DNA of 43,192 nucleotides from Rhodospirillaceae bacterium UBA3470 (GCA_002378125.1 DFRF01000136.1:1-43192); one strand, 5' to 3'; positions 24,684 through 33,645 are shown, numbered from the stretch's first letter. Notes: a model not told the origin generated them from the sequence alone. Program-made: numbers and translations.

Positions 24684-26210
24684 ATGAATATGAACGGCAT
24701 TACCCCGAAGGCTCTTACTCAGCATATAGGTGCGGTGGGGGTCAGGACGGGTGTTCGCCGTTTCGTCAATATCGGTAAGCAGCTCAACTTTTATTACTTC
24801 TGGGAGAAACGCTGGTTTTTCATCGCTATGGCCGTTGGCACCGTGCTGTTGAACCTGGATACGCCGGACGGCCTTAGCCGCGAAGGCCTCATCGTTTTGA
24901 GTATGTCGGTGGTCGCTACCATTCTATTCGTTACTGAACCGGTACCGCTGCCGACTGTGGCACTCTTGATTATAGTTGGGCAGGTCTTGCTGCTGGGCCT
25001 GGAATCGACGGACGTGGCGAAAAGCCTGATGACCGATTCTGTCTTGTTCATCATGGGCTCGCTTATGCTGGCCGTGGCCGTAGTGAAACAGAAACTGGAC
25101 AAGCGTATCGCCTGGCTGATCGTGCGCTTCACGGGGACTAAAACGTCGCGTATCTGTTTTGGGATTTCCGCTGTGTCCGGCATCCTGGCCTCCTTTGTGG
25201 GCGAGCACACGGTGGCGGCGATGATGCTGCCCGTGGGGATCACCTTGATCACGCTGACCTCCGATGATCCGGCGAAGGTTCGCAACCTCGCTGCCGTCCT
25301 GTTGTTCTCTATTTCCTACGGCTGTTCAGTCGCGGGCATTGGCACGCCGTCCGGCGGTGCCCGGAACGCCATTATGATTGGGTACTGGAAGGAGTTCTTC
25401 TACGACCCTACAAATCCCGAGACCTACCGTTATCTGATCGACTACGTCACCTGGATGGCCTACGCGTATCCGATGTTCCTACTGCAGTTGCCGCTGGTGA
25501 CGTTCATCTTGCTGGTCACCTTCCGGCCGGAATACCGCGATCTGTCACGCGCCGTAGTGAAGCTCCGGGCCGAAGTGGAGTTACAGGGCCCCCTGAAGCC
25601 CGGCGATTGGATCGCAATCCTGATTTTTGCTCTGATCCTGGCCGGATGGATCACCATCTCCACCGATATTGGTATGGGGACCGTGGCCGTGATGGGCGCT
25701 ATCGGATTCCTAGTGGCCGGTCTGGTCCGGTGGGAGGATGTGAACTCGGGCGTCAACTGGGGGGTTGTTTTGCTTTACGGAGCGGCTATCTCCTTGGGTG
25801 TACAGATGAAGAACACGGGTGCCGCCGTCTGGGTCGCGCAAAACTTCCTGGAGCTCCTGGAGCCCCTGGGGATGGAAGAGGGCATCGGGCTGTGGGGTGC
25901 GGTTTCCGTTCTGACCACCGCTGTCACGAATACCATGTCGAACGGTGCGGCGGTGGCGGTGTTGGGCCCCATCGTGCTGAAGCTCGCCACCGTAGCCGGA
26001 GAAAGCCCGATAATCCTCGGTTTCATCACCGCTGTTTCCTCGGCGTTTGCCTATCTCACTGTGGTCGGGACGCCGGCGTGTACCATTGTTTATGCGTCTG
26101 GTTACCTGAAAACCACCGATTTTCTCAGGGCTGGCTGGAAGATGTGCATCATGTCAATCATTGTAATGCTGGCTGCGGCCTATCTATACTGGCCCATCAT
26201 TGGCGCCTAG
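24684..26210 (+). CDS. DASS/SLC13-type anion:sodium symporter
   Basis: A 508-residue inner-membrane transporter of the divalent anion:Na+ symporter family (substrates include di- and tricarboxylates, sulfate and phosphate), with about 11-12 hydrophobic segments. Two symmetry-related signature loops are visible: GIGTPSGGARNA (about 218) and TNTMSNGAAVAVLGP (about 414), the second close to the SNT-type sodium/carboxylate motif. EPVPLPTVALL and the TPACTIVYASGY end motif also fit. A soluble N-terminal stretch of about 45 residues precedes the first membrane segment. The start is uncertain: ATG 24684 or 24690, or GTG 24648. The universal-stress gene follows by 30 nt, so the two are likely co-transcribed. 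Confidence 0.88.
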   Translation: MNMNGITPKALTQHIGAVGVRTGVRRFVNIGKQLNFYYFWEKRWFFIAMAVGTVLLNLDTPDGLSREGLIVLSMSVVATILFVTEPVPLPTVALLIIVGQVLLLGLESTDVAKSLMTDSVLFIMGSLMLAVAVVKQKLDKRIAWLIVRFTGTKTSRICFGISAVSGILASFVGEHTVAAMMLPVGITLITLTSDDPAKVRNLAAVLLFSISYGCSVAGIGTPSGGARNAIMIGYWKEFFYDPTNPETYRYLIDYVTWMAYAYPMFLLQLPLVTFILLVTFRPEYRDLSRAVVKLRAEVELQGPLKPGDWIAILIFALILAGWITISTDIGMGTVAVMGAIGFLVAGLVRWEDVNSGVNWGVVLLYGAAISLGVQMKNTGAAVWVAQNFLELLEPLGMEEGIGLWGAVSVLTTAVTNTMSNGAAVAVLGPIVLKLATVAGESPIILGFITAVSSAFAYLTVVGTPACTIVYASGYLKTTDFLRAGWKMCIMSIIVMLAAAYLYWPIIGA

Positions 26211-26240
26211 CGTAGGCCACACGGATTAGGAGTTAGGTCG

Positions 26241-27224
26241 TTGGTTTGGAGCGATGAGGTCCGCCGCGATCTTGAAGCGCAACACGAGGAACGCTTGAAG
26301 CGTTTCCGTATCCTTGTCTGCATCGACGGCGAGGACGAAGGCTACCGCGGCCTCCAGTACGCGGCCCGCATGGGCGGTGCACGAGAAGATTGCGACATCG
26401 TCCTCCTATACGTGCGGCCCGTCGACCAAGGGACCGGCGGTCTACAGGTCCGCGTGGCCCGTGAGAATATGCTCCGATGGGGGTTAGAACTGCCCGGCAT
26501 CCGGCGGCTGAAAAAGGGGCTCTCCACGCTGGTCGGGGACGAGGAGATGGAGACCGATTGGACGACCGTTACCAGTCATACGGACATCGCGGGCGACCCC
26601 CTCGGCGACAACAAGATCGAGTACCGCCATCCAAGTGGTCGGTCCATCGTTTTGAAGTTGAAGGTCGCGCCGGACGTCGCCAGCGGTATTCTAGATCAAT
26701 ATGAACTCGGCCCCTACAATTTGATCATCATGGGTAGCGGCTCGTCCGGGCGTAGCCGACTACGCGCAGTGGTCGCGCCCAACACGACCGAGAAGGTAAC
26801 TCTGCACGCGCCGTGCAGCGTCTTCGTGGCGCGCGATCTAGTCGCTGGGAAGGGTCATCTGGTTTGTGTCGATGGCACGCCCCAATCCATTGAGGCGGCC
26901 AAGGAAGAAGCGATTATCGCCGCCCGGTTTCCGAATCCGAAGGTCTCTGCCATTTGCGTGGCACCGGACAAGGCGTCGGTGGCCAAAGCCCAGGCTATTG
27001 TCGACGCCATCGAGAAGACCCTGCTGGATGAGGTGAATTTTCAGCTTAAGGCTACCTATGTCGGCGTTGGCGATCCGGTAGATGAAATAATCAAGGCCGG
27101 CAAGGACTATTCGGCCATCGTACTCGGGGGATCCACGAGAAGTACCCTGCAACGTATGATCACCAGCTCCATTCCTCTGGATTTGGTGCGCAAGGCGCCG
27201 AATTCGGTGATGATCATTCGCTGA
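26241..27224 (+). CDS. Universal stress protein with two Usp-like domains
   Basis: A 327-residue cytoplasmic protein with two Usp-type alpha/beta domains. Domain 1 starts at FRILVCIDGEDEGYRGLQYAAR (about 22-43), with the ATP-binding-like end GPYNLIIMGSGSSGRSRL and CSVFVARD. Domain 2 starts at GHLVCVDGTPQSIEAAKEEA (about 208) and ends YSAIVLGGSTRSTLQ with NSVMIIR. The first domain has an insertion of about 45 residues (GDPLGDNKIEYRHPSGRSIV region). The start is TTG 26241, behind aggag at 26228-26232. The pairing with the DASS transporter suggests it may regulate that transporter, which is inference. Confidence 0.87.
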   Translation: MVWSDEVRRDLEAQHEERLKRFRILVCIDGEDEGYRGLQYAARMGGAREDCDIVLLYVRPVDQGTGGLQVRVARENMLRWGLELPGIRRLKKGLSTLVGDEEMETDWTTVTSHTDIAGDPLGDNKIEYRHPSGRSIVLKLKVAPDVASGILDQYELGPYNLIIMGSGSSGRSRLRAVVAPNTTEKVTLHAPCSVFVARDLVAGKGHLVCVDGTPQSIEAAKEEAIIAARFPNPKVSAICVAPDKASVAKAQAIVDAIEKTLLDEVNFQLKATYVGVGDPVDEIIKAGKDYSAIVLGGSTRSTLQRMITSSIPLDLVRKAPNSVMIIR

Positions 27225-27264
27225 CATCGGCCCTCCGGGTGTGGTCGTGGTTGTCGCGCGCGCC

Positions 27265-28284
27265 TTAATAGATTATTTCGGAATCTTCGTCGCCGCCGGA
27301 AATGACGATCTCGCCGGCGTCGCCGAGGGCCTTGGCGGTGGCGACGATGCTGGCCTTAGCCTCGTCCACGTCTTTCAACCGAACGCCACCCATAGCCTCC
27401 ATGTCTTCCTGCATCATCTTGCCAGCGCGCTCCGACATGTTGGTGAAGAATAGCTCTCGAATCTCTTGCGACGCCCCCTTCAGGGCTAGTCCCAGGACGT
27501 CCCCCTCCACCTGGCGGAGCAGCACCTGGACGGCTGTCGGATCGAGCCGCTCCAGATCATCGAAGGTAAACATCAAAGCCTTGATCCGTTCAGCGGATTC
27601 ACTGCTTTTTTCCTCAAGCGACGTCATGAACCGGTCCGTTGCGGCCTGGTCTAGGTTGTTGAAGATATTCGCCATCAGTTCGTGACTGTCGGACCTCGTC
27701 GAGCGCGCTAGGTTGGTCATGAATTCGGTACGGAGCGTTTCTTCCACATTTGCTAGGACGTCTTTCTGTACCGCCTCCATGCGTAGCATGCGCATCATCA
27801 CTTCCGTGGAGAAGTTCTCCGGCAGTACGGCGAGGACGCGCGAGGCATGGTCGGGCTTCAGTTTGGAGAGTACGACGGCGACGGTCTGGGGATATTCGTT
27901 CTTCAGGTAGTTGGCCAGCACCGCCTCGTTGACGTGGCCAAGCTTGTCCCACATGGTCCGACCGGCTGGGCCGCGCATGTCTTCCATGATCAACGCGACC
28001 TGGTCTGGGTCCAGCGCCGACAAGAGTAGGCGTTCTGTTGAGGACACGGTCCCGATCAGGCCGCCGGCGGACGACAGCTGATCGGCGAATTCCACGAAAA
28101 GGCGTTCGACGACGCTGGCATTGATCTCTCCCAACGTTGCCATGGCCGAGGAGAGATCGCGTATCTCTTGTTCGTCCATCCTATTGAATAGCCGTGAAGA
28201 ATGCTCGTGGCCGATCGCCAGCATGAAGATCGCAGCCTTCTGCATACCCGTTAGATTGCGATAGTCGTCGGTTCCACCGGACAT
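27265..28284 (-). CDS. fliG: Flagellar motor switch protein FliG (orphan)
   Basis: A 339-residue rotor protein of the flagellar C-ring. The three FliG domains are seen: an N-terminal part beginning NLTGMQKAAIFMLAIG, a middle part with ANYLKNEYPQTVAVVLSKL and HASRVLAVLPE, and a C-terminal part with MFTFDDLERLDPTAVQVLLRQV then ALKGASQEIRELFFTNMSERA, which holds the charged torque residues. Start ATG 28284. No other flagellar gene is next to it: neighbours are Usp and a secreted protein. It converges with the Usp gene over 40 nt. Whether it is the only copy is not visible. Confidence 0.93.
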   Translation of the reverse strand: MSGGTDDYRNLTGMQKAAIFMLAIGHEHSSRLFNRMDEQEIRDLSSAMATLGEINASVVERLFVEFADQLSSAGGLIGTVSSTERLLLSALDPDQVALIMEDMRGPAGRTMWDKLGHVNEAVLANYLKNEYPQTVAVVLSKLKPDHASRVLAVLPENFSTEVMMRMLRMEAVQKDVLANVEETLRTEFMTNLARSTRSDSHELMANIFNNLDQAATDRFMTSLEEKSSESAERIKALMFTFDDLERLDPTAVQVLLRQVEGDVLGLALKGASQEIRELFFTNMSERAGKMMQEDMEAMGGVRLKDVDEAKASIVATAKALGDAGEIVISGGDEDSEIIY

Positions 28285-28413
28285 GGCCGTTTTCCGAAAG
28301 GTGAGCGAATTAACCGGAATTTTACAAAACGTATTTTAATATTTCCATCCTAATTTCCGCCTATACGCTGGAACTTGGGATGGGTGTGGAAACTCTAGAG
28401 ATAGGAGATCGCT

Positions 28414-29559
28414 ATGGTGAGGCGTCTCGTAGTGATCTTGTGGTTGCCGGTAGTGGTCCTGCTGTCAACGTCCCTGGACGCCAGCGAAAGGGCTTGGCTT
28501 TCAACAAAAAAACAGGCAACAGATGCGTCGACAGACGCGAAAGCGGCAGCGACCCTGACGGGCTCAACGACCAAGCCCCGTCACTACACGAACGCCAAAT
28601 TGGGCTTTACGATGGCCGTGCCGCTGGGTGCCGAAGTAGCGGAGCGCGAGGGCACAAATCAAATTTCCGTTCGCTCGCGAAAAGGCTATGTGATCAACGT
28701 TCAGGTCGGCCCAAAACGCCCCGACGTCCCCCTAGCGCGTATGTCGACGCTCCTGGAACCGAAGTACCTGGGTGAAGGCAAGCCCTGGTCTACGCGCGGG
28801 GAGGATCGGCCCATGGAAGTCGCTGGCCTGCCGGCCCATGACGTGGTCTACCGGGGCACCGGATCGAAAGCGCGTGTTGTGGTAGCCCGAGGGCACGTCA
28901 ACGACTATGTCTTCATCTTCATCGCGTCGGAACGCGCCTTTCCACCGTTGGAAGCGGAATTCCGCTGGGCGTTGACAAATTTTCAACCGCACGCCCAGGA
29001 TCGCCTACAGAGAACTGTGCAGGTGAAACCAGTGACCCTCGCACCGTCCGCTGGTCCGCAGGCCTTGACTGGCGCCCAGCGCTTCGCCGAGCCGGGCTAT
29101 GGCTATACCATCGAATATCCCGTCGCCTGGAAGATGAGCAAACCCGCCAGCATGGCGACTATGTTCAGCGGCCGTGAGGGGACGCCGGATTATGCGGCCA
29201 TCGTCGGAATCCAGAACATTGCGCCGCTTGGTGCGAAAAGCCCGAGCGACGCAGCGAAGCGGGCCTTAAACCAGTTAAAGGCGTCTTTGGGTAACGCTGT
29301 TCGCAATTTCACAGTTCTAGAGGACCGCGATTGGACCTACGCGCGACGAGGCACTACCCTGGTGGGCCGTCAACTCCTGGTGAGCTATAAGCACGCGGGC
29401 GTAATTTTCCAAAAACGTATGATTGTGGTGCCGCGGTTCGAAGGGACCGTGGCGCACGTTTGGTCCTACACGGCGCCGCGGACCCAATACGTCAGCCTGC
29501 GCCCGCACGCAGAACGTATTCTGCGCTCGTGGACTATCTTGTCGGAAGCCCGGAAATAG
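28414..29559 (+). CDS. Secreted protein with two PsbP/DUF1795-like domains
   Basis: A 381-residue protein with a signal peptide (about 1-23, hydrophobic core LVVILWLPVVVLLS) ending near LDASERA. Domain 1 (about 56-190) starts HYTNAKLGFTMAVPLGAEVA and ends RWALTNFQP; domain 2 (about 226-378) starts RFAEPGYGYTIEYPVAWKM and ends HAERILRSWTIL. The similar openings (Y-G/N-Y/F-T-hydrophobic-P) and endings suggest an internal duplication of a PsbP/DcrB-like alpha+beta fold. Start ATG 28414, site aggaga. The function is not recognised; periplasmic or surface location is likely. It is divergent from fliG over a 129-nt AT-rich promoter region. Confidence 0.65.
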   Translation: MVRRLVVILWLPVVVLLSTSLDASERAWLSTKKQATDASTDAKAAATLTGSTTKPRHYTNAKLGFTMAVPLGAEVAEREGTNQISVRSRKGYVINVQVGPKRPDVPLARMSTLLEPKYLGEGKPWSTRGEDRPMEVAGLPAHDVVYRGTGSKARVVVARGHVNDYVFIFIASERAFPPLEAEFRWALTNFQPHAQDRLQRTVQVKPVTLAPSAGPQALTGAQRFAEPGYGYTIEYPVAWKMSKPASMATMFSGREGTPDYAAIVGIQNIAPLGAKSPSDAAKRALNQLKASLGNAVRNFTVLEDRDWTYARRGTTLVGRQLLVSYKHAGVIFQKRMIVVPRFEGTVAHVWSYTAPRTQYVSLRPHAERILRSWTILSEARK

Positions 29560-29688
29560 CGGGGAACGGAATGTCATTCAACAGGCTCTCGGTTTCTTGG
29601 TACGACCTGTGTCCGCGACGAGACTGCCCCCGCATCTCGCCGTGGTAACTTAATTCAAATCTACGGGTATGATGTAGCCGCCCGGGGG

Positions 29689-30744
29689 CTAGAAGTGGGA
29701 TTCCACGAGTCCCCAGGCTGTGGCGGCGCGGGCCTTCGCCATCTCGCCGAACATGAGAGCCTGGTCCGATGAGGCGTTGCCGTCCAGGCCGCGCTTGTAG
29801 ACGCCTTGGATAATGGCGGCGCTGCGGAACAGCGAAAAGATCACGTAGTAGGGTGCGTCGTCGATCTTCGATCGGCCCGAATATTCGCAATACTTGGCGA
29901 CGAATTCCTCTTCCGTGGGAATACCCAAGGCCCCGTGGTCCAGAAGGCTGAAGTCGCCGACGGAGGAGATCTTGCCGTGGTAGGCGGCGCAGCAATACCC
30001 TAGGTCAGCCAGGGGGTGGCCCAGGGTGGAAAGTTCCCAGTCGAGGACCGCGGCGACCCGCGGTTCTGTGGCATAGGTGATGGTGTTTCCAGGCCGATAG
30101 TCGCCGTGGACGATGGAGATTGATGTATCTGCCGGCAGGTTCTTCGGCAGCCAGTCGATGATCCGGTCCATTGCCGGGATGTCCTCGGTCTTAGACGCTT
30201 CGTATTGTTTCGACCAGCGGGTCACCTGGCGTTTCAGATAGCCGTTTGGCCGGCCGAAGTCGCTCAAGCCGATGCTGTCGAAATCGACCGCATGGAGCGC
30301 CGCCAGGATGCAGATATAGTCGTCGAAATATTGGCTGCGTTCCGAGTTGCTCAGGCCGGGTAGGCCTGGGTCGTGGAAGACCCGGCCCTCGACCATTTGC
30401 ATGATGAAGAACTCTGTGCCGATGACGTCGGGATCCTGACAAAGATGCAGGGCTTGCGGCACGGGCACGTCCGTGTCCTTAAGGGCGTTGATGACCTTGA
30501 ATTCCCGATCCACCGCGTGGGCTGACGGCAAAAGCTTTCCTGGTGGTTTCTTACGCAAAACGTAGCACCGTCCGCCGGCACTTAACTGGTAGGTGGGATT
30601 GCTTTGGCCGACCGGGAACTGACGTACGGTCATATCCGATCCAAAATCCGTAATATGATCTTTTAGATATGTCGCAAGCGCCGCTTCATCGATGCGGTGC
30701 ACTTCGGTGACCTTGGTGGTTTCAACCTGGCCCGGTTCGGACAT
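29689..30744 (-). CDS. APH-family phosphotransferase, ACAD11 N-terminal-like
   Basis: A 351-residue kinase-like protein. The nucleotide lysine is in YVLRKKPPGKLLPSAHAVDREF, and EFFIMQMVEGRVFHDPGLP follows. The catalytic loop is IVHGDYRPGNTI (His213, Asp215, Asn220) and the metal Asp is Asp235 in AAVLDWELSTLGHPLADLGY. These match the kinase domain of ACAD11, which phosphorylates 4-hydroxyacyl-CoAs during hydroxy-fatty-acid breakdown, and related aminoglycoside phosphotransferase-fold enzymes. Start ATG 30744, 12 nt after the SDR gene stop; the two form a unit. The substrate remains inferred. Confidence 0.88.
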   Translation of the reverse strand: MSEPGQVETTKVTEVHRIDEAALATYLKDHITDFGSDMTVRQFPVGQSNPTYQLSAGGRCYVLRKKPPGKLLPSAHAVDREFKVINALKDTDVPVPQALHLCQDPDVIGTEFFIMQMVEGRVFHDPGLPGLSNSERSQYFDDYICILAALHAVDFDSIGLSDFGRPNGYLKRQVTRWSKQYEASKTEDIPAMDRIIDWLPKNLPADTSISIVHGDYRPGNTITYATEPRVAAVLDWELSTLGHPLADLGYCCAAYHGKISSVGDFSLLDHGALGIPTEEEFVAKYCEYSGRSKIDDAPYYVIFSLFRSAAIIQGVYKRGLDGNASSDQALMFGEMAKARAATAWGLVESHF

Positions 30745-30756
30745 GCGGGCCTCGGC

Positions 30757-31527
30757 TTAACCGTCGCCGACGGCGGTGACGCCGCCATCGATAACGACGG
30801 TCTGGCCCGTGGTCCAGGCACCCGCTTCGGACGCCATATAGACGGCGATGCCGGCGATGTTACGCGGCTCACCAAGGCGACGAAGCGGTGTTTTCTCTTT
30901 GCGGTAATCGTGGCGGTCCGGGTTCTCCCAAATGGCCCGGGCGAAGTCCGTTTTGACTAATCCCGGCGCGATGCAGTTGACCCGGATGTTATGCGGGCCC
31001 AGCTCCATGGAAAGGTTGCGCACCATTTGCATGTCGGCGGCCTTAGAAATGCAGTACGCACCAAGAGTTTCCGAACCCCGGAGACCACCGATGGACGAGA
31101 CGATGATGATCGCTCCGTCGTTGCGTTCCATCATCTCCGGTGCCACCATCTGTATCAGCCAGTGGTTGGACTTGATGTTGACGTCCATAACTTTCTCGAA
31201 AGCGCTGTCCGGAATCTCGAGGGCCGAGCCAAAATGTGGATTGACCGCGGCGTTGCATACGAGAATGTCGATCTGGCCGTAGGCCTTACGGGTCTCGGCA
31301 ACCAGCAACTCCAGTTGGTCCTTGTGTGAGATGTTGCACGGGATCGCCGTAGCCTCTCCGCCGTTGTCGCGGATTTCCTGGGTCACCGCGTCGCAGGCGT
31401 TCGCCTTGCGGGACGTGATCACTACTTTCGCACCGTGGGCAGCCAGTTCCTTGGCGATTGCTTTGCCGATTCCTTTTGTCGAGCCGGTGACTACGGCAAC
31501 TTTACCGGTGAGGTCGAACAAACTCAT
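30757..31527 (-). CDS. Short-chain dehydrogenase/reductase (SDR, classical)
   Basis: A 256-residue classical SDR: TGSTKGIGKAIA (14-25) for NAD(P), CNAAVNP (91-97), Asn117 in DVNIKSN, the Ser in IIVSSIGG (144-145), Tyr158 and Lys162 in YCISKAA, and GPHNIRVNCIAPGLVKTDF; the C-terminus ends TTGQTVVIDGGV. It resembles DHRS4-like or 3-oxoacyl-type reductases. Start ATG 31527, with aaggaggtaa about 14 nt upstream, a rather long spacing. It is the first gene of the unit with the phosphotransferase. The 224-nt gap upstream (31528-31751) shows only probable promoter sequence. Confidence 0.92.
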   Translation of the reverse strand: MSLFDLTGKVAVVTGSTKGIGKAIAKELAAHGAKVVITSRKANACDAVTQEIRDNGGEATAIPCNISHKDQLELLVAETRKAYGQIDILVCNAAVNPHFGSALEIPDSAFEKVMDVNIKSNHWLIQMVAPEMMERNDGAIIIVSSIGGLRGSETLGAYCISKAADMQMVRNLSMELGPHNIRVNCIAPGLVKTDFARAIWENPDRHDYRKEKTPLRRLGEPRNIAGIAVYMASEAGAWTTGQTVVIDGGVTAVGDG

Positions 31528-31751
31528 ATGCGGGCTATTTACCTCCTTGATCTGCGGACGGCAGGCGTAGGCCCGCCCGACTGTAATTCGTTCTAGACCG
31601 GCCCGTCCGGATAACAAGCGTACGGCGTTTCAATTAGCCGCAAACTCGATGTCGATGAAGGGCCTGAGCGCGGTGCGCGTGACGTTCGAAAGGCTACCGC
31701 CATGATTTAATAGCCCTGGCTCATGAGATAAACTTAGAGAACCCTGATCGG

Positions 31752-32555
31752 TCAGATTTCTGCGACGATCTCAAGCCAGGAACGTAAGGTTGAGCCGATC
31801 TGTGCGCCTTGTGCCTCCGCGGTTCGGTTCACGTGGGAGAGCACGCCGGTTTCTAGCGTGGACGCCGCGTCCCCAATCCGCGCGGTCTGGGAACCGACGG
31901 TGACCGCGGCAATGCCGCGTCCATCCAGGGCTGGTAGGCGGGTAATACCAACGCCATCAACGCCGACCCCGGCATCATTGAATACGGCAATGCGTGCGGC
32001 CGCCTTCAGGGCGCGAGCCGGATCGCCGCCGATCAGTCCGCCGTGGGAGCCAGTGATGACGATCTCGCCGGCGTCGTCCGCAGTCACCAGGGAGGCGGAG
32101 TCAAGCAAATGGAATACACGCCTGGAGGCGGGAAGCGAAATATTGCTGCGTGCTTCGTGAATTGGTGGTAGCTTGCCTGTCGGTACTGGTGCATCGGTAA
32201 GGCGATCCAAGGCTTCGGTGACGTTCATGCCCTCGGCGATCCCGAGGGTTTTGGCTACGGCGTTGACGACGCTTATACGGCCGCGCTCGATGGCGTCGGT
32301 GGCCGACCCGATTCGGCAGGTATGGCAGTCCATCGCCGCGGCGGCCATACCCACGTTGGCCAGTTTTAGCATGCCTGCCACGCCTGCATCTTCTAATCCG
32401 ATGCCGGCATCGTTGAACAGCACGGCCCGGATGTCCCACTGGGAGGCGACGGCGGCTGGGTAGGCCCCCCCGTGCGAGCCAGAAACGACAAGCCGCCCCG
32501 CACTCTCGGCATTGGCATCGGTGATTGAGTCTAGCAACATGAGTTTGTTAGTCAT
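31752..32555 (-). CDS. Unrecognised protein made of two tandem GSHGG/FNDAG repeats
   Basis: A 267-residue soluble protein, family not recognised. It is built from two similar halves. Copy 1 (about 7-110) has LLDS, AGRLVVSGSHGG, IRAVLFNDAGIGLEDAGV, GMAAAAMDCHTCRIGSA and ISVVNAVAKTLG. Copy 2 (about 150-255) has LLDS, AGEIVITGSHGG, ARIAVFNDAGVGVDGVGI, GIAAVTVGSQTARIGDA and LSHVNRTAEAQG. A DCHTC cysteine pair (77, 80) in copy 1 is replaced by GSQTA in copy 2. No signal peptide or membrane segment. ATG 32555 is chosen because the open upstream frame lacks similarity and runs into the divergent gene. It is divergent (91 nt) from a ThDP E1-alpha gene, suggesting a shared pathway; the GSHGG and FNDAG loops look like a substrate or phosphate site. 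Confidence 0.8.
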   Translation of the reverse strand: MTNKLMLLDSITDANAESAGRLVVSGSHGGAYPAAVASQWDIRAVLFNDAGIGLEDAGVAGMLKLANVGMAAAAMDCHTCRIGSATDAIERGRISVVNAVAKTLGIAEGMNVTEALDRLTDAPVPTGKLPPIHEARSNISLPASRRVFHLLDSASLVTADDAGEIVITGSHGGLIGGDPARALKAAARIAVFNDAGVGVDGVGITRLPALDGRGIAAVTVGSQTARIGDAASTLETGVLSHVNRTAEAQGAQIGSTLRSWLEIVAEI

Positions 32556-32646
32556 GGGAGGAAATGTAGTGACCTTGACAGGGTGTGGCGAATGAAATGT
32601 TGTGGCCGTCCGTCGAAAGATCACGGAGTTGCAGAAGGGAGCGTAA

Positions 32647-33645
32647 ATGAACCAGGCCAATTTCGATCGTGAGCGCGGCGTCAAACTTCTGACCACCATG
32701 GAGCGCATTCGTGCATTTGAAGAGAATGCGGTGCTGGCCGCCGAGCGAGATAAGCTGGTACTGGGCGCCATTCATCCCTCCTTCGGCCAAGAGGCGGCGG
32801 CGGCCGGCGTGCTGTGGCCGCTTAGGACCGACGATTATCTGATTTCTACGCACCGGGGCCATGGTCACACACTGGCCAAGGGTGCCGATCCTATAGCCAT
32901 GATGCGAGAGCTTCTAGGCCGCGAAGGCGGCTGCTGCGGCGGCAAGGGGGGGTCGATGCATATTGCTGATTTCAACGTCAACATGCTGGGCGCCAATGGG
33001 GTTGTAGGTGCCAACATCACGATCGGCGCGGGCGCGGCCCATGGCGTGAAGCTCCAGGGCGGCGACCAGGTGGTCGTCGATATTTTCGGTGACGGCGCGG
33101 CCAACCGGGGGCCCTTTCTGGAAGGGCTTAACTGGGCTGTGGTTTTTCAGTTGCCGATCATCTTTGTTTGCGAAGACAACCAGTATGCGGCGACCACCAA
33201 GACCACGTCCGTCACCGGCGGCGACGGTCCCGCCGCGCGGGCGGCGTCCCTTGGCCTGACGACCCAAACCTTGGACGGCAATGACGTAGAGGCCATTACG
33301 GACGCGGTCACGGAGACCATAACGCGGATCAGGAATGGCGGTAAGCCCGAATTCCTACATGTCGTCACCTACCGCCAGAAGGGCCATACGTCCTTCGACC
33401 AGGCGGCTTACCGGCCAGATGGTGAGGCGGACAAGCAGATGGCGGACAATGATCCCATCCAACGCCAGAAGAACGTCTTGGCGGCCGTCGGTGTGGCGGC
33501 GGATGAAATGCAAGCGATCCACGACGCCGCGCAGGCGGAGATGGCCAGCGCACTGCAAACGGCCGCGGATACGCCCTTTCCGGACGAGGCCTTGGCCTTC
33601 ACAGATGTGCAAGACGTCGGTTCACCGGTGGTGGAAGCGTTCTGA
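32647..33645 (+). CDS. ThDP-dependent dehydrogenase E1 component, alpha subunit (acetoin/2-oxoacid type)
   Basis: A 332-residue E1-alpha like that of acetoin or pyruvate dehydrogenase: oxidative or simple decarboxylation of a 2-oxoacid or acetoin with ThDP. The start MNQANFDRERGVKLLTTMERIRAFEE is typical; STHRGHGHTLAKG (69-74 region) and GKGGSMHIAD follow. The ThDP/Mg motif is GDGAANRGPFLEGLNWA (148-164) to CEDNQYA (Asn178). A Cys-rich loop EGGCCGGKGG is noted. Start ATG 32647 has an agaaggga site. It overlaps the E1-beta gene by 1 nt (TGATG). No lipoyl E2 or E3 gene is nearby. Confidence 0.92.
   Translation: MNQANFDRERGVKLLTTMERIRAFEENAVLAAERDKLVLGAIHPSFGQEAAAAGVLWPLRTDDYLISTHRGHGHTLAKGADPIAMMRELLGREGGCCGGKGGSMHIADFNVNMLGANGVVGANITIGAGAAHGVKLQGGDQVVVDIFGDGAANRGPFLEGLNWAVVFQLPIIFVCEDNQYAATTKTTSVTGGDGPAARAASLGLTTQTLDGNDVEAITDAVTETITRIRNGGKPEFLHVVTYRQKGHTSFDQAAYRPDGEADKQMADNDPIQRQKNVLAAVGVAADEMQAIHDAAQAEMASALQTAADTPFPDEALAFTDVQDVGSPVVEAF

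Noticed and set aside
25607..26215. 202-codon plus-strand frame overlapping the 3' end of the DASS transporter
   Set aside because: Gly/Arg/His-rich out-of-frame translation of the transporter; no family resemblance.
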